From an uncultured Lachnospiraceae bacterium (GTDB lineage: Bacteria > Bacillota > Clostridia > Lachnospirales > Lachnospiraceae): a DNA stretch of 64,000 nucleotides. The notes beneath the pieces are model-generated. The model saw only the letters and a list, made by a program, of their open reading frames with translations, had not been told where the DNA came from and ran no database searches. Within the stretch, counting starts at the first letter, position 1. Each line of letters begins with the position of its first letter. This document shows positions 61,315 through 64,000 of this stretch, in pieces. The DNA lies in the NCBI GenBank assembly GCA_902777355.1, contig CACYTU010000001.1, forward strand, positions 1-64,000. The letters run 5' to 3'. Made by a program: the position numbers and the translations under genes.

Positions 61315-61442
61315 GGTTTAAAGCTCCGGAATCAGGTGCCACTATATCCATTGAGCGAATCGATATTTCACATTGAATTTTTGACCGGATCTCCATTCCA
61401 CATTGACGTTTTGAGCGGATCTACATTCCACACTGAGGTTTC
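61261..61442 (+). repeat. 62-nt duplication of the phosphodiesterase gene end, plus 30-nt repeats
   Basis: GCTCCGGGATCAGGTGCCGC (61261-) recurs as GCTCCGGAATCAGGTGCCAC (61323-). The first copy holds the last 17 sense codons and TGA (61312-61314). Two further 30-nt units (61383, 61413) repeat its end, and the last supplies GAGG before the next start. Confidence 0.88.
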
Positions 61443-61448
61443 CAATTC

Positions 61449-62993
61449 ATGTTTTTCAAGCAGATATTCAGAATAAAGGCAGTACCGGTGTGCCTGGCAG
61501 CGCTGGCAATAATGATCTGCCTGCTTCCCGCCGCGGTCAGCGCGGCGCCTGATCAGGGTCCCATTCCGGAATACACGGAATTTGAACAGCTGAGCGGGTG
61601 CAACATAGGTATGATCACCGGTGCTCCCTTTGAAGAACTGGTCAAGAGCAAAATCCCGGACGCAGGACCGGTCCTTTACTACAATTCCCCGGCGGATATG
61701 GTGACAGCTCTTAAAGCCGGGAAAGTGGAAGCCTATTTTAACAGCAACGCGGTCGGTTCCCTGCAGGTCAACCAGGACAGCTCTCTGGCGATTTTTCCCC
61801 ATAGCCTGGGCGAGACAAATTTCGGATTCGCCTTTAAAAAGAACAGCAAAGAGCGTCAGAGATGGGAGAGGGCTTTCAGTACGATATCTGAAGAAGAAAA
61901 ACAGAAGATATGGGAAAAATGGACCGGCGCGGATGAAAGCGTCAAGGTCCTTCCCGAACAGGACTGGCCGGGAACTGCCGGCACTGTCAAAGTCGCCGCC
62001 TGCGACACCCTTCCTCCCATGAGCTACCGCGGCCCGGGCGGAAAACTGGCCGGATTCGATATAGAGATCATTCTGCGGATGGCTAAGGAACTGGACGTGC
62101 ATGTCGAGTTCAAGGGGATGGAGTTTTCAGCCGTCCTGCCCTCTGTAGAATCCGGAATGGCCCCGATGGGAACGGGGTCAATTGTTGTGTCTCCCGAGCG
62201 AAAGGAAGTCGTTGATTTTATAGAATATCACCCCGCCTCCTATGTCCTGATTGTCCGCTCTCTGGGGAATGAAGAGACAGGCGTTGGATTCTTTGCAGGT
62301 CTGAAACAGAGCTTTTACAGGACTTTTATCAAAGAAAATCGCTATCGCCTGGTGCTCTCAGGATTTCTGACTACTCTCATAACCTCCTTTATGTCCGGCA
62401 TCTTCGGGCTGATCCTGGCCTTCTGCCTGATCTTTCTGCGCCACAAAGACAACCGCCTGATCAATCGCCTGATCGGTATCTACACCAGCCTTGTGGCAGG
62501 GATACCGGCGGTCGTCATTCTCATGGTTCTCTACTACATTGTATTCGGGAAATCAGGCCTTTCCGCGATCATAGTTGCCATCATCGGATTCTCGATCATC
62601 TTCGCCGCCCGCGCATTCGGTGTGATCTGGAACACGCTTGAAGGGATCGACCCCGGACAGAGAGAGGCGGCGTTGGCACTGGGATACACGGAAGCCCGGG
62701 CTTTTAGGGAGCTTATCCTGCCTCAGGCCCAGCGGGGCTACAGACCTCTGCTCGTCGCGCAGTTTGTCTCCCTTGTCAAGGAGACCAGCATAGCGGGCTA
62801 CATCACTGTCGTGGAACTCACCCGTGCCGGCGACCTGATCCGCAGCAGGACCATGGAGGCCTTCTTCCCCCTGCTGTCGATCGCCCTGATCTACTTTGTC
62901 CTGATCTGGCTTCTGGAAAGGATAGCCGGGCTGTTGGACAAACACCTGGCAAAGAAACACGAAGAACGAAAGATCAAGGGGGTGGATGCATGA
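61449..62993 (+). CDS. Polar amino acid ABC transporter, fused substrate-binding protein and permease
   Basis: 514 residues. Signal/anchor helix (VCLAALAIMICLLPAAVSA), then binding-protein sequence in two parts: a C-lobe-like piece (~50-170, DMVTALKAGKVEAYF) and a second N-lobe-like piece (~180-275, VKVAACDTLPPMSYRGPGGKLAGFDIEI...SVESGMAPMGTGSIVVSPER). A HisM/GlnP-type permease follows (~300-500) with EAALALGYTEARAFRELILPQA, the cytoplasmic EAA loop that docks the ATPase. Both binding regions look incomplete, so the arrangement may be degenerate or permuted. Overlaps the ATPase gene by ATGA, so they are translationally coupled. Confidence 0.87.
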   Translation: MFFKQIFRIKAVPVCLAALAIMICLLPAAVSAAPDQGPIPEYTEFEQLSGCNIGMITGAPFEELVKSKIPDAGPVLYYNSPADMVTALKAGKVEAYFNSNAVGSLQVNQDSSLAIFPHSLGETNFGFAFKKNSKERQRWERAFSTISEEEKQKIWEKWTGADESVKVLPEQDWPGTAGTVKVAACDTLPPMSYRGPGGKLAGFDIEIILRMAKELDVHVEFKGMEFSAVLPSVESGMAPMGTGSIVVSPERKEVVDFIEYHPASYVLIVRSLGNEETGVGFFAGLKQSFYRTFIKENRYRLVLSGFLTTLITSFMSGIFGLILAFCLIFLRHKDNRLINRLIGIYTSLVAGIPAVVILMVLYYIVFGKSGLSAIIVAIIGFSIIFAARAFGVIWNTLEGIDPGQREAALALGYTEARAFRELILPQAQRGYRPLLVAQFVSLVKETSIAGYITVVELTRAGDLIRSRTMEAFFPLLSIALIYFVLIWLLERIAGLLDKHLAKKHEERKIKGVDA

Positions 62994-64000
62994 GTCTGAT
63001 AGAGATCAGAGATCTGAAAAAAGAATATGGCTCTGTCTCCCCTCTGAAGGGAGTCAACGCGGACATCGAAGAGGGAGAAGTGATCAGCATCATCGGCCCA
63101 TCCGGGACCGGTAAATCCACTCTGCTCCGCTGTATCAACCGGCTGGAGACCCCCACCTCGGGAACCGTGACCGTGGACGGCGTAAACGTATGCGACCCTT
63201 CCGCCGACCTTCCCAAAGTTCGCAGAATCATGGGCATGGTCTTCCAGTCCTTTAACCTCTTTCCCCACAAAATGGCGGTGGAAAATATCATGATCCCCCA
63301 GCAGAGTCTTCTGGGAAAATCTCCTCAGGACGCCTACAGCGAAGCCATGGAACAGCTGACCAGAGTCGGTCTGGCCGATAAGGCACGTCACTATCCCGAC
63401 GAACTTTCCGGCGGCCAGAAACAGCGCGTCGCCATCGCCAGAGCCCTTGCCATGCATCCAAAGATCCTGCTTTTCGACGAGCCGACCAGCGCTCTGGATC
63501 CCACCATGGTGTCCGAAGTGCTCTCCGTCATCCGCGACCTGGCCGGCACCGGCCTGACCATGCTGATCGTGACCCACGAAATGCGCCTTGCCAAAAACGT
63601 CTCCGACCGGATCTTCTTCATGAACGAGGGCGAGATCTGTGAAGAGGGACCTCCCGAGCAGATCTTCGAAAATCCCCTCCGAGAGGCCACCAGGAACTTT
63701 ATTTTCCGCATCCGCAACTGGAATTACAAGCTGTCCCCCACCGAACAGGACTTCCCCGCAATGATGGCTTCCCTGGAAAAATTCTGCAAGGACCAGTTCC
63801 TCGGCAGACGCCAGGCCGACAACTGCCAGCTTGCCGTGGAGGAACTGACCGCGTCCGTGCTCCTTCCTGCCATCAACCGTACCGGACAGGGCTCCTTCTC
63901 CCTCACTCTCCAGGCCGGGGAAGAAGGCACCAACCGCCAGCTCACGATTGACGGAAGCGATTTCCCCGAGTGGAAACCGATAGCGGACAAGCTGACAGAG
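62990..64000 (+). CDS. Polar amino acid ABC transporter ATPase with C-terminal extension (partial, runs off window)
   Basis: ATG 62990 overlaps the permease stop; the frame is open for 337 residues to the window end. Residues 1-~240 are a GlnQ/HisP-type ATPase: Walker A GPSGTGKS, Q-loop VFQSFNLFPH, signature LSGGQKQRVAIARAL, Walker B ILLFDEPTSALDP and the H-loop THEM. The normal family ends near 245. Here the chain continues with KFCKDQFLGRRQADNCQLAVEELTAS..., resembling the first helix/N-box region of anti-sigma-type GHKL ATPases, although the usual Asn of the N-box is not obvious. The rest lies beyond 64000. Confidence 0.87.
   Translation, partial: MSLIEIRDLKKEYGSVSPLKGVNADIEEGEVISIIGPSGTGKSTLLRCINRLETPTSGTVTVDGVNVCDPSADLPKVRRIMGMVFQSFNLFPHKMAVENIMIPQQSLLGKSPQDAYSEAMEQLTRVGLADKARHYPDELSGGQKQRVAIARALAMHPKILLFDEPTSALDPTMVSEVLSVIRDLAGTGLTMLIVTHEMRLAKNVSDRIFFMNEGEICEEGPPEQIFENPLREATRNFIFRIRNWNYKLSPTEQDFPAMMASLEKFCKDQFLGRRQADNCQLAVEELTASVLLPAINRTGQGSFSLTLQAGEEGTNRQLTIDGSDFPEWKPIADKLTE

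Overview
The window looks like chromosome of a Gram-positive anaerobe of the Clostridia, most likely Lachnospiraceae. This is inferred from moderate GC with strong GGAGG-type ribosome binding sites, a T-box leader, meso-diaminopimelate dehydrogenase, two VanY-type carboxypeptidases, a VanZ-like protein, a dockerin-like/LRR secreted protein, a DUF815 ATPase and a CBS/DRTGG pyrophosphatase. No rRNA, tRNA, CRISPR array, transposase or phage gene was seen. Function calls come from motifs I can read; no database search was possible.

Layout. 1-4.2 kb: end of an extremely acidic repeat protein, a TraD/TrwB-type coupling ATPase without membrane anchor, and a small two-helix membrane protein. 4.4-8.3 kb: a methyltransferase, a secreted dockerin-like/LRR protein and a nucleoside phosphorylase-like enzyme. 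8.5-11.46 kb (minus): a GldA/HcxA-like dehydrogenase and a YkvI-like transporter behind a T-box leader whose specifier (UGG) and discriminator-pairing base both indicate tRNA-Trp. 12-22 kb: ileS, glycogen phosphorylase, ddl-murF and a NUDIX hydrolase. 22.4-32 kb: EamA transporter, ddh, DUF815 ATPase, PcrA-like helicase, polyprenyl-phosphate-type glycosyltransferase and a butanol-dehydrogenase-like enzyme. 32-38 kb: tandem membrane-anchored VanY carboxypeptidases with very long disordered regions. 38-47 kb: Mn-pyrophosphatase, Hsp33, zinc-ribbon membrane protein, NSS symporter, an unknown anchored protein and a VanZ-like protein. 47-51 kb (minus): UvrA paralogue and a Gfo/Idh/MocA oxidoreductase. 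51-55 kb: 1-Cys peroxiredoxin, large mannose-6-phosphate isomerase and a CpsB-like PHP phosphatase. 55-61 kb: two secreted paralogues, a GNAT, a small XRE regulator, a large Ig-like surface protein and a YfcE-like phosphodiesterase. 61.4-64 kb: a polar amino acid ABC transporter with a fused binding-protein/permease and an ATPase carrying a C-terminal extension that runs off the window.

Cell-envelope genes recur: ddh supplies meso-DAP, ddl and murF make and attach D-Ala-D-Ala, and the VanY enzymes trim the terminal D-Ala.

The most unusual features are non-coding. (1) About fourteen genes are followed by locus-specific tandem duplications whose first unit contains the gene's own stop codon. 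(2) A dispersed structured element of up to about 130 nt occurs at least six times, and two adjacent copies show compensatory base changes in a stem. (3) A 191-nt element bounded by perfect 12-nt inverted repeats precedes the DUF815 gene. In-frame expansions of the same kind appear inside variable parts of conserved proteins (IleS, MurF, UvrA, mannose-6-phosphate isomerase, PcrA, Hsp33), which suggests a lineage unusually prone to short tandem duplication.
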